From: Euryodendron excelsum
Taxonomy: Eukaryota; Streptophyta; Magnoliopsida; Ericales; Pentaphylacaceae
Reading direction: 5' to 3'
Length of the DNA stretch: 64,000 nucleotides
NCBI GenBank assembly: GCA_033060915.1
Contig: CM065379.1
Span: 27,644,318 to 27,708,317, forward strand
Part shown: one piece after another, positions 1 to 9,529 of the stretch
Position numbering within the stretch: position 1 is the first letter of the stretch
How the letters are laid out: every line of letters begins with the position of its first letter
The notes under the pieces: model-generated
Databases searched by the model: none
What the model was told of the DNA's origin: nothing
The model's input: only the letters and a program-made list of their open reading frames with translations
Translations under genes and position numbers: made by a program

Positions 1-24
1 CTGCCCTTTTCCAACCTTCTAGGC
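1..24 (+). mobile_element. Left fragment of 5' LTR of element C
   Basis: The 24 bases before solo LTR B align by eye with C's own 3' LTR near 32539-32562 (CTGCCCTTTT followed by a similar CC-TTC stretch). The same LTR resumes at 21284, after B. The true left end of C lies outside the window. Confidence 0.75.
20..24. repeat. Target-site duplication of solo LTR B, left copy (TAGGC)
   Basis: TAGGC directly precedes the B terminus and is repeated exactly at 21284-21288 after the other B terminus. Five-base duplications are usual for Ty3/Gypsy integration. Confidence 0.85.
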
Positions 25-232
25 TATAAGCACCCCATTTTTGATCGCTCGGCAGTCAACACTCCGTCTAGACTTGTACTCAAGTCAATATGGACGTATT
101 CTAATTGAAACCAACTTTTTAAGTCCCAAATCCCGTCTGTCCATCGCTTCGCAGGCCTGCCAGGCCTAAATAGAGGCAAAATCACCAAAATGCCCTTAGG
201 GGCATTGTTCTTTCCAATTCCAACTCCAATCC

Positions 233-440
233 CTCTCTCGAGACAGTTTATTCCTCGAGACGGTTCCAAATTAGGCACGTCTTTCCGAAGACGGTAGATC
301 CCCTTTCCAATTCCAATCCCTCTCTCGAGACAATTTATTCCTCGAGACGGTTTCAAATTAGGCATGCCTTTTCGAATACGATAAGACCCCTTTCCAATTC
401 CAATCCCTCTCTCGAGACAGTTTATTCCTCGAGATGGTTC
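233..440 (+). repeat. U3 CTCGAG/GTCTT-AAGAC tandem repeats in LTR B
   Basis: Two to three copies of the ~81-bp U3 unit. Each carries two CTCGAG palindromes and a CGTCTT-N4-AAGACG inverted repeat. This is fewer than in element A's 5' LTR. Confidence 0.7.
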
Positions 441-885
441 GGCATGTTTTTCGAAGAAAATCTCTTCGAAACGGTAAGTCCCTTTAAACCTATCGACCGG
501 GACGAGACCCCAAGTCCCCTAGATGGTAGAACGGTCCACCTTTGGCGCCTGCTAGCCCGCCAATGTAGAAATGTCCGTTTAGGCAAGCCTTCCGAGAAAA
601 TTGACTTCTCAGGCTCTAAGTCCCTTTAACAGCTTCTCGAGATCAGGCAATCTCAGGAATGTACACGAACCGTCAAAGTAGCGAAAATACTCGCAAACAT
701 CACAACCGTCAGAGTAGCGGAAATACTCACAAACAGGTTGATGTATGGAATTGCCAACAAACCCCTATATCACACGACCGCCGTCAAAGTGGTAGAAACA
801 TTCAAAACCCAGGTCAACACCGGTGCCTGCTAGCCCACTTCAGTGAAAAATGACCAAACTGCCCTTTGGGCCTTTTCCAAGATTT

Positions 886-1496
886 TTCGGTCAAGATGAC
901 CATTTCGCCCCTAGGCATCTGAATGCCTCGGGAACCACATCGGCTCTGGGTATCAAACCGGTAATCTCCTGAGATTACTTTTTATAGTATTCTCAACCCT
1001 TCTTTATCCTTCCGCATCATTCCCAGTCAATTCCGGCAAACCCAGTACAAAATGATCGTTTTGCCCCTAGTAGGCCAGTCTTCTTTTCCAACCACACCAG
1101 CTTTGGGTATCAAACCGGTAACTTCCCAAGAATGCTTTTTATAGTATTTTCAACCTTTCATCATCCTTTCGGATCTTTCCGAGTTAGTTGCGGTAAACCC
1201 GTTAGGAAATGATCATTTTGCCCTTGGTAGGCCGGTCACCTTTTCCGACCACACCGACTCTGGGAATCAAACCAGCAACCTTTGGGAACATTTTGAATAA
1301 TGTTTCCAAATCTCGAGTCTTCTTCTGGGACAATCCGAGTTCGTCCCGGTAGCTTTCTAGCCTAATTGACCGTTTTGCCCCTAAAGGCCCAGTCAACCCT
1401 TCTGACACATCCTATCCTCACTTTCCAAGTCAAATACCTCCGGGACACTATTCTAAGTGTTCCTGCTCTTTTCCTGCCTTCTGGGTCATTCCCAGC
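886..1496 (+). repeat. ~150-bp U3 repeats in LTR B
   Basis: Successive units share a block like ATGACCATTTTGCCCCTAG, then GGCTCTGGGTATCAAACCGG, then a palindrome around TTTTTATAGTATTCTC. The stretch is cut at 1496 by element A. Confidence 0.75.
1492..1496. repeat. Target-site duplication of element A, left copy (CCAGC)
   Basis: CCAGC precedes the TG terminus of A and is repeated exactly at 17562-17566. Removing A and one copy restores continuous LTR B sequence. Confidence 0.92.
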
Positions 1497-1705
1497 TGTA
1501 AGCACCCCATTTTTGATTGCTCGACAGTCTACACTCCGTCCAGACTTGTTTTCAAGTCACTGTGGGCGTATTCCAATCGAAATCAACTTTCTAAGTCCAA
1601 ATCTTGTGTGTCCATCGCTTCAAGGGCCTGTCAGGCCCAAGTAGAGGCAAAATGACCAAAATGCCCTTAGAGGCATTGTCCTTTCCTTTCCGACTCCAAT
1701 CCCAC

Positions 1706-2150
1706 TCTCGAGACAGTTTATTCCTCGAGACGATTCCAATCCAGGCACGTCTTTTCGAAGACGGTAAGACCCCTTTCCAATCCTTCTCTCGGGATAGTTT
1801 ATTCCTCGAGACAGTTCCAACCCAGGCACGTCTTTTCAAAGACGATAAGACCCCTTTCCAATCCCTCTCTCGGGACAGTTTATTCCTCGAGACAGTTCCA
1901 AATCAGGCACGTCTTTTCGAAGGCGGTAAGACCCCTTTTCAATCCCTCTCTCGGGACAGTTTATTCCTCGAGACGGTTCCAATTCAGGCACGTTTTTTCG
2001 AAGGCGGTAAGACCCCTTTCCAATCCCTCTCTCAAGACAGTTTATTCCTCGAGACAGTTCCAATTCAGGCACATCTTTTCGAAGGTGGTAAGACCCCTTT
2101 CCAATCCTTCTCTCGAGACAGTTTATTCCTCGAGACGGTCCGAGTAGCGA
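1706..2150 (+). repeat. 81-bp tandem array in U3, six units
   Basis: CTCGAG/CTCGGG unit starts fall at 1706, 1788, 1869, 1950, 2031 and 2112, a period of 81 (one spacing of 82). Each unit holds two CTCGAG-type palindromes and the inverted repeat CGTCTT-TTCG-AAGACG. Because 81 is divisible by three, both strands stay open (1604-2212 plus; 1836-2072 minus). The predicted 27-residue repeats are best read as a by-product. The 3' LTR of the same element has only three units (12811, 12892, 12973). Confidence 0.88.
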
Positions 2151-2339
2151 AAATACTCGTAAATATCACAACCGTTAGAGTAGCGGAAATACTCACAAAT
2201 AGGTCGATATAGGGAATTGCCAACAAACCCCAATGCCACGACGATCGCCATTAGAGTGGCAAAAACACTCAAAACCTAGGTCAACACCAGTATCTGTTAG
2301 CGCACTTCGGTAAAAAAACAACCAAACTGCCCTTTGGGC

Positions 2340-2960
2340 CTTTTTTAGTCAAGATGACCATTTTGCCCCTAGGCATCCAAACGCCCCGAGAACCACACCG
2401 GCTCTGTGTATCAAACCGGTAACTTCCTGAGAATACTTTTTATAGTATTCTAAACCTTTCCTTATCTTTCCGGATTATTCTGAGTCAGTTCCGGCCAACC
2501 CGGTACAAAATGACCATTTTACCCTTGGTGGGTCGGTCTCTTTTTTCGACCACACCGGCTCTGGGAATCAAACAGGTAACCTTCTGAGACTGCTTTTTAT
2601 AGTATTCTCAACCTTTCCTTATCTTTTCGGATCATTCCCAGTCAGTTCCGGCAAACCTGGTACAAAATGACCGTTTTGCCCCTAGTGGGCCGGTTTCCTT
2701 TTCCGACCACGCCGGCTCTGGGAATCAAACCGGTAACCCCTAGGAACATTCTGAATAATGTTTCCAGATCCCAAGTCTTCTTCTGGGACAGTTCGAGTCT
2801 GTCCCGGCAGTTTTCCGGTCGGATTGACCGTTTTGCCCCTAAAGGCCCGGTCAACCTTTCCGACCAATCTTATCCTCATTTCTCAAGTCAAATACTTCTA
2901 GGACACTATTTTAAGTGTTTCTGCTCTTTTTCGACCTTTCGGGTCAATCTCGGCTCCTTC
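2340..2960 (+). repeat. ~150-bp U3 repeats, each with a different hairpin
   Basis: Units share ATGACCGTTTTGCCCCTAG and CTGGG-ATCAAACCGGTAAC blocks. At the matching place after the TCAAA block, successive units carry different stems: AGAATACT/AGTATTCT near 2430, AACATT/AATGTT near 2745, and ACACT/AGTGT near 2905. The sequence differs but the pairing is kept. Confidence 0.7.
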
Positions 2961-3089
2961 AAATCATTCCCGAACTTTTCGGAGTCACTCCTAGGGAAGC
3001 CAGGCTAAAAATTGCATGGTAGTCACTAGTACAGGCGCCCAAATCTAGTCAAAGATATGTTGATTGCCGACTTATAAAGTTTCCTAACT

Positions 3090-3155
3090 GGCTGGCGCCA
3101 CTCCTAGTGGCGCCAAGAGCAATATTGCCCTAGCGCCACTGCAACAGGCGCTAGG
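3090..3155 (+). promoter_or_regulatory. GGCGCC palindrome cluster upstream of the LTR promoter
   Basis: The consensus is TGGCGCCACT, a 3-bp centre, then AGTGGCGCCA, followed by a GCGCCACTGCAACAGGCGC half-palindrome. It lies about 15-80 bp upstream of the TATA box. All LTRs in the window carry one to three copies, which suggests a binding site for a symmetrical factor. The same palindrome recurs inside C, D and F near the 5' end of the antisense gene. Confidence 0.6.
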
Positions 3156-3168
3156 TTTGTCCAACCTC

Positions 3169-3176
3169 TATAAATA
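3169..3176 (+). promoter_or_regulatory. TATA box of element A 5' LTR
   Basis: TATAAATA in the context CTCTATAAATACAGAGCC, kept at the equivalent place in nearly all LTR copies. Transcription would be expected to start some 25-35 bp downstream. AAACCCTAG telobox-like motifs follow at about 3260-3320. Confidence 0.72.
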
Positions 3177-3492
3177 CAGAGCCTCCTCCAATGTGAAAAG
3201 GCTCCGTCAACTCAGTCTGAAAATCATATAATTCGATATACAGAGCTCGAGCACCTTCAAAACCCTAGCTTTCCTTAGGTTTTCCAAACCCTAGCCACCA
3301 TACACAAACCCTAGCCTCACATACACTCCTATACATCCCCATGACCTCATACACTAACCTTCAACCCTCCTTCGAAGACTTAAAGAGTTGCAATCTGAAG
3401 TTTGAAGCTTGAAGGCGGCTCTTGAAGATTAAAGACGAAGATCAAGACGAAGATCGAAGAAAGCAAGGCGCGCAAAATAAACAAGATACAAG

Positions 3493-3498
3493 GTAAGG
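3493..3498 (+). promoter_or_regulatory. Candidate splice donor in the LTR leader (AAG|GTAAGG)
   Basis: A GAAGA-rich stretch (3380-3480) ends in ACAAGGTAAGG. The equivalent place in other LTRs reads CAAGGTAGGC or similar (14351, 18143, 21839, 33109, 53047; minus strand near 61585). It fits a plant 5' splice site, with possible acceptors after the PBS or before gag. Inference only. Confidence 0.45.
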
Positions 3499-3585
3499 TC
3501 TCCATTTAAATTTTCGCACTTCCCCCCTCTCTCTTCTCTCTCCTAACCCACTTGGGTTTTCTCTATTTTTATCCCCCATCTCTTT

Positions 3586-3597
3586 CCCCCCCCCCCC
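3586..3597 (+). repeat. Poly-C run (12)
   Basis: A C run inside the pyrimidine-rich leader. The same site has 13 C in A's 3' LTR (14446-14458) and 36 C in C's 5' LTR (21931-21966). Confidence 0.85.
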
Positions 3598-3739
3598 TTC
3601 TTTGCATGCTTGAAACAAGGGGATTCCCGGTTCATGTGTAGGATTGGGCTATTGGAGAGTCACCGTGTTAGGGGCTTTCTTCTAGTCTAACTAGAGACCA
3701 CGTGGGTTCGGCCCTCTTGATTATGTGATGCAGCCTTAA

Positions 3740-6215
3740 CCTTGTATGTTCACGACCCCAAAATTGCATTGTGCATATCATGATCTTGCATCTTCTAAAA
3801 ACCGTTTTCAAAGTTGTTTTTCGAATCGTTTTCAAACTTGTTTTCAAAATTGCATTAAAATCTTCTTTTCAAAAACTTGTTTTCAAAATCACATTCCTAG
3901 TGTGATTCTAGCTTTTACATGGCTAGGATTCCTTTAGGAAATTGTTACATTTAAAGTGACCAATACGGTCCATATTTTCAAATCTTGTTATTTTCAAAAC
4001 TGCTTTCCTAAAGTGGTTCTAGCCCTCTTATGGTTAGAATTGCTTTAGGAAAGTGAGATGTTTTTGCACCTTCTAAAAATTCTCTTTTCAAAAGGTCTTT
4101 CTTCCTAAAAATCTCTTTCAATATACTTTCCTAAAACTCTCCTCTTCAAAGTTGTTTTCAAAAACTCCCTCCAAAATCTATTTTTCAAAGCTTCCTTTTT
4201 TAACTCTTTTCCAAAAACTCTTTCTCCTCAAAATTCACTTTCTAAAAACACTCCCTAAATTCACTTTCCTAAAAGCTCTCTCCAACAATCCCCTTCCAAA
4301 AATCTTTCTAAAATAGTCTCTTTCCAAAATTTTCCTTCTAGAAACTCTCCTCTAGGATTTTCCTTCTAAAATCTTTGTTTCTAAAAAACAAACTTTCCAA
4401 AAACTCCTTCTCTTTAAAAATTTCTTTTCAAAAACTTTGTCTTTGAATTTACTTTCCAAAAACTCTTTCCTCTAAAAACTCCTTCCTAGGATTCCCTTCT
4501 AGAAAACCTTCGTTTCCAAAAATGCACTTTCCAAAAATTCTCTTTCCTTTGAGCCCAAGTTAAGCCCTAGAACTCATAATTAGGAAACCCTAATTTTCTT
4601 TCCAAAAACATGGTTTTCAAACTTTGCCTCAAACCTAGGTTTCCAAAACCTCTTGCTTTCTACATCCAAACTATACACATTTTTAAAACCTCTTTTCTAT
4701 GTCAAAACTATAGCCTTTCAAATCTTAGGAACATCCCCTTTCTAAATCCTTGTCAAACCAAATCCTCCCTTTAGGAAGCCGATTCCAATCGCCCTGTTTA
4801 GGAAACCAAATCCAATCCTCCGTTTTTGGAAACAAAATCAAACCTTTGCTTTTAGAAACCAAATCCAATCCCTTCTTAATCCAAATCTTTCCTAATTCAA
4901 CTCCTTCCTGACCTTCTTTTTTTCTAAATCTTAAGTTTCCAAAACTTGAACATAAAAATCTTTCCTAAATTTTAAAACTCAATTTTCAAATTTTTTCTAA
5001 TTCAACCCTTTCCTAATTCTACCCTCTTTTCAAATCTTAACTTCTCAAACCTAAGTTTCAAACCTTTTCTAAATTCAAACCTTTCCTAATTTCAAGACTT
5101 TTTAAAATTCAAACTCTAAAACTTTCTAAATCCTAAACTTTCTAAATTTCAAATCTTTCTAAACTTCTAAGCTTCCTAAATTCAAAATTTTCTTATGTTA
5201 AATCTTTCTAAACCCAAATCTTTCTAAATTCTAAACTTTTCTAAAACTTCAACTCTTTCCAATTTCAAAACTTACTTGTTCTCAAAGCTTTCTTATTTTC
5301 CAAACTTCCTTGTTTTCTAAACTTTTCCACTTTCAAAACTTCCCTTTTTCGAAACATTCCAAAATTCAAAAGTTTCTTAACTTGAAACTTTCTAAATTCG
5401 AAGCCTTTCTTAAACTAAACTTTTCTTAATTCAAAACATTTCCAAATTCAAAACTTTCCTAAGTTGAAACTTTCTTAAATTCCAAACTTTCCCTTTCGAA
5501 AAGTTTTCAAAAATAAAACTTTCCAAAAATGAAACTTTCCTAATTAGAAAGTTTCCTAAATCGGACCTTTCCTAATTCAAACATTTCCTAAATCTAATCT
5601 TTCCTAATCTCTTAAACCTTCCAAGTCAAGTCAAATCTTTCCTAAGTCACTTCTTTTTCCTAAGTCTAGGTTTTCTAAACGTCCAACTTTCCAAAACAAG
5701 TCTAAATCTCTCTTCCAAGTTCTATCTTTTCAAATCAAAATTCAATCTTTTCAATTCCAAAATTTCAAATTCCAATTTTCAATCCTCTATTCAAAGTTCA
5801 ATCTCTCAATCTTCCAATTCAATTTCCAATTCAATCTCCTTCTTCAAATCAACTCTTCTAATTTCAATCGGACTCCGGTCCGAACTACGACTGACCTGAT
5901 TCCCCAAAAGGGACACGTAGGCAACCTTCATAGGTGCGGTCACAACACTTTTCAAACTTTTAACTCCACTCTCATGGGTGCGGTCACAACCTTCTTCAAA
6001 TCTCAAATTCCATAACATATTTCAATTTCTATTTTTGCAATTTCTTTCAAATTTCAAATTTCACAACTTTTTTCAAATTTCTATTTCCATATTTTTCAAA
6101 ACTCAAATTCTACAATCTTTTCAAATTTCCAAATCTATTCTCCAACTCTCTCTTATTTTGCACTTGCATCTCATGCATCATTTCTTTTCAAACATTGTTT
6201 TTCAAAGTGGATAGG
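3740..6215 (+). repeat. G-poor CTTTCCAAA/TTCAAAACTTTC low-complexity U5 tract
   Basis: About 2.5 kb of degenerate short repeats built from CTTTC, CTAAA, TTCAAA and CCAAAA, with very little G on this strand. It sits downstream of the TATA box. Minor order is visible, for example repeats of TTTAGGAAACCAAATCCAAT type at about 4770-4885. Short ORFs here are compositional and not genes. Confidence 0.85.
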
Positions 6216-6325
6216 ATTGAACATTAGTTAGTTAAAGACTCTCATAGGTGAATCTAGGGTAGATTGACATGTAGGTACCGAAAGGGCGGGGTAGGGTGAT
6301 GGCTTAGTGCGTCTTCTCTACACGT

Positions 6326-6360
6326 AACCAACCTCCGAACTTAGATCTCCGAACTATTTG
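6326..6360 (+). other. Deletion junction from LTR U5 into gag
   Basis: The LTR follows its sister copy to about 6348 (ACTTAGATC) and then continues in gag (ATTTGTACATAC). TCCGAACT occurs on both sides of TAGATC, as if a short filler was copied during repair. The join removed about 0.35 kb of LTR, the PBS, a leader of ~1.5 kb and the N-terminal half of gag, judged against element F. Confidence 0.75.
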
Positions 6361-7576
6361 TACATACTTTTCAAGGTATATTCTATGAGAAACTCTGTAC
6401 AAGCGTGGGAAAAAGCTTTTCCGAGCTCATCATGCAGGGAGAGATGATAGAAAATGACCTCAAGACCGGAAGAATTACAGATCCCTATGCCAAGACTAGA
6501 GAAAATACTGCCAGCATGGCCAAGAAGGTGGCTACTACAAGGGGCACGATCAGGAAGGAAGGCGAAGTGTCCGCTATTCTGCCTAGCCAACCACCCCAAT
6601 ACCGACCCCCGCTATAATCACCCCTAGTCCTGCCCTTGCCTACCTTGACCATGCCTGCTCCAACCCCTAACTATGGCCCCGCTGGGGCACAACCCAACTT
6701 TAATAGACCTGCTAGACGCATCCGTACCTTCGACGCCTTAGCCTGCACCCAAACTGAGGCTTACCATAGCCTTCTAAAAAACATCTTGAAGCCCGTACCC
6801 ACTCGCCCGTTGCCAAGCCCTCTGCCCCCGACCTTTAATGCCGCTCTTACATGTGAATACCATTCAAGTGGCTAGGGGCACGACACCGAAAGCTGCTTTG
6901 CTCTCAAGCACAAGATCCAAGACCTGATTGACAATAAGACCATTGATCTGCAGCCGGTAAAACTGCTCCCACTCCCAATGTGACTGCTAACCCTCTGCCG
7001 GATTACACTGTCAATATGATACTAGTAGAGATGGAAGGTGAGGGAGAAATCGACGAGCTCGAGGTTGAAGGTTATGAGAGCGATTGGGAGGCCAATAAAG
7101 AAAGTGACTGGAAGGAAGATCTCCCACTATGCCCAATTTATCTCTATGACCTTGATAAGGTGCTTGATGCTTCTGACTAGCCCATTGAGGAGTCAATGTT
7201 GCCGAAGGAAGAACACATCGAAAGCATAACTGCCGATGGGTGGGGTGATGAATTTTTCCACTCGAAGTATGCAGCAGCTGAAAGTCACTTGCTGGAAAAC
7301 CCTTGGCCCATAACTGAGTACAACTATGAAGACATGGGTTGGGGACTAAAGGAGTCAAGAGAACAAGCAGAGCCATTCGAATTGGAAGGGGGTGAGCTGG
7401 TCACCCTGTTTATAGAAGAACCTGCTACAAAGAACAAGAAGGAGGCTGACAACCGCATCAACAGTGTCAACGTTTGTGGAGCTCTAGGAGAAGCCTTTGC
7501 CTGTCTCGCCTCAGCTGAGGATCCAAGTCGCGAATAGAGCATCGAAGATGTGGGAATTGTCCCAAAGTCATACTAA
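6349..7576 (+). pseudogene. gag: gag remnant of element A (C-terminal half, broken)
   Basis: Structural capsid/nucleocapsid protein of an LTR retrotransposon. The remnant matches element F's gag. It begins within the retrotransposon gag region (FSELIMQGEMIENDLKTGRI), continues through a proline-rich linker, and reaches a degenerate zinc knuckle (CEYHSSG, stop, GHDTESCFALKHKIQDL). An acidic tail rich in E and D ends at TAA 7574-7576. In-frame stops lie at 6615-6617 (CAA to TAA) and at the CAG-to-TAG change in the knuckle near 6872. A 1-nt loss near 6962 shifts the frame. A further TGG-to-TAG lies at 7178-7180 and another stop near 7535. No protease motif (DTG/DSG) or reverse transcriptase follows. 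Confidence 0.85.
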
Positions 7577-9529
7577 AAAGGGGTTCCTTGCACAAGCATA
7601 CAAGAGAGGGGTGTTTTCACCCACTTTCTTTCTATTCCTTTTACTTCCTGTCTTTAAATTAATGCTTACATTTTCTTATTGCTTAAAAACTCTATGCTTT
7701 CCATAAGAAATGATAATAATAATCAAATAATAGTCTTTTATTCTATCACGGTTGTCTTATCTTCTCTTGAGAATGGTGGCTACTTTCTATACAAGGGGTA
7801 TAGTGTATCTTATGGAATGATCCAACTTGAAGGGATGATAGCATGAGTTAACCACTCACCAAATGGTCAGCTTTCTAGAGAGAGAGGATAAGGATGAGTG
7901 AGGATACCACCTAAAGGCAGTACTTGCGAGACTCTGAGGCTAAGCGATGTGTGGCCAGTTTATTAAAATGAAGAGGAGCCATCTTTCATTTCCCCACATA
8001 TAATGAATAAATAACTAAATAAATGAATAAATGTGCTCATATTCCCTTTGCTTAACCCCTAGTGCCTCGCGGAAAGCGAAAATTTTCTTTGTCAACCCTG
8101 ATCTAAGACTGTCCTTCCCACACTGAGGCAGACAATAGTTGAAACCTCTAGAAGTGGTGTCCACCTCTATCATGCTAGGATAGTGTTGAAAACTCTATGG
8201 ATCAAGCAATCTAATTCGAAGTGAAAAGAGGTCCTCATTTCATTTCCCATACAGTCAAAAGCAACCCCTTGCCAAACCCGTTGAGCCACCTATCCTTTCT
8301 TAACAAAACCCCAGCTTAAAGATCACCGCCCACATTGGGTATATTGAACTGCCAAGGAAAAGATATAAGGGAAAATGGTCAAAAAATTATTCATAGGAAG
8401 AATAAGCAAAGGAAAGGAGTTGCCAAGGGGCAAGAGGCCAAAAAAAAAAAAAGAAAAAAAGAGGAAAACCATGATTCTAAAGAAAGGCCTAAAGGAGCCA
8501 TGATTGAGTCATATTCAAAAGCATGATAAGAAGATTAAATGAGAAGAAAGTCATGCTTATCTCAAAAAGTATATAGAAAGGGTGAAAGAACAAGGTCATT
8601 TTCACCCTCAGAAGTATATGGTCAAAAACAAGAAGGAAATTTAAAGGTGATCCTAGGTTATGAAAAAGCCAAATAGAAACGATAGGTTCGAGCCTTTACT
8701 CCTTTCTTGCAAAACCCCGAAACCATGGCCTACATTACAACCCTATTAAAGTCCTCTCTGATTGAAAACAGATTGCTTGATCTAAATGAGATAAATATGC
8801 TACCAAAGCTAAAAAAAGGATGCTAATCCTACTGAAAAGTAGTTAAGGATGGTATGGATTTAAGCCTTATTGAAAACAACATCAAATTTGAGCCTGCATA
8901 TCCCGTTATTTTTAAAACCCCCATAACCTAGCCTACGTTACGGTCCTAAACAAAGTCTTCTCAGATTGAAATGATTGGCCACTTATCGCTCTACCAAAGG
9001 TCAAGCAAGTTGTTGCTAAAACCCCGAAGGTCAAGAGTCTCAGCCCAATAACCCTAAGATAGAAAGTTGGAGGCGATCAAGAGGTTGAGAAAGGTGCGAA
9101 GTGCTATCATCCAGTCAAAGTAGGGTTGAGCCAGAAGAGAGGCTAAAATCCCCGAAGAGAAGGGGGTTACCATTCCTAGGACTACAAGTCTAACAGCACC
9201 CTGTGTCATTATATTAACATACTTCTAACTTGTGCATATGTAAAAAAAAAAAAAATGAAGCATGGGCTTCGCACACATAGGATATAACTCCCTGTAAAAA
9301 TAAAAGTCATCAACATCAACTCATGTAATAGATATCTAACATCATCATACATCACATGCATCTGATCATATGCCTAGCTATAAAGATCATAAATGTATCT
9401 GTCTGTCCCTACATCTGAATACTATAAATATCCATTTTTGTACAAAATATCAGAATAAAACTGTCTAACATAAATATAACTCAGGGACAAGGGGCAAAAG
9501 AGGATCAGAGTCTCTACAAGCGGCATCTA
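7577..9529 (+). other. Internal region of A without genes, between gag and the antisense gene
   Basis: No credible ORF; the 63-aa lysine-rich ORF at 8335-8526 is poly-purine sequence. It is collinear with F 47818-49830 (reversed). It holds two diverged copies of a ~75-bp block starting GAGCCT, with the core GCCTACRTTACRRYCCTA and AAGTCYTCTC, at about 8691-8763 and 8890-8966. It would be 3' flank for both gag (plus) and the antisense gene (minus). Confidence 0.7.

Larger units (their letters stand above)
1497..6348 (+). mobile_element. 5' LTR of element A, 3' end deleted
   Basis: It follows the 3' LTR at 12601-17561 closely, with long near-identical stretches (for example 3721-3940 against 14581-14800). 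It stops about 355 bp short of the LTR end, where it jumps into gag. Landmarks: U3 81-bp array 1706-2150, hairpin repeats 2340-2960, GGCGCC block 3090-3155, TATA box 3169-3176, candidate splice donor at 3493, then a G-poor U5. The start-to-TATA distance is 1672 bp against 1428 bp in the 3' LTR, because of three extra 81-bp units. Confidence 0.88.

Noticed and set aside
1604..2212. 202-codon ORF with 27-residue repeats
   Set aside because: It arises because the U3 repeat is 81 bp long. It lacks a fixed start, is open on both strands, and unit number differs between sister LTRs.
3260..3330. Interstitial telomere repeat
   Set aside because: The AAACCCTAG units are spaced by unrelated sequence and are not tandem telomere repeats.
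3746..6214. Small ORFs rich in F, S, N and K in the U5 tracts (here and in every LTR)
   Set aside because: Low-complexity translation of CTTTCCAAA-type DNA.
8335..8526. Lysine-rich 63-aa ORF
   Set aside because: Purine-run composition; not open in F.
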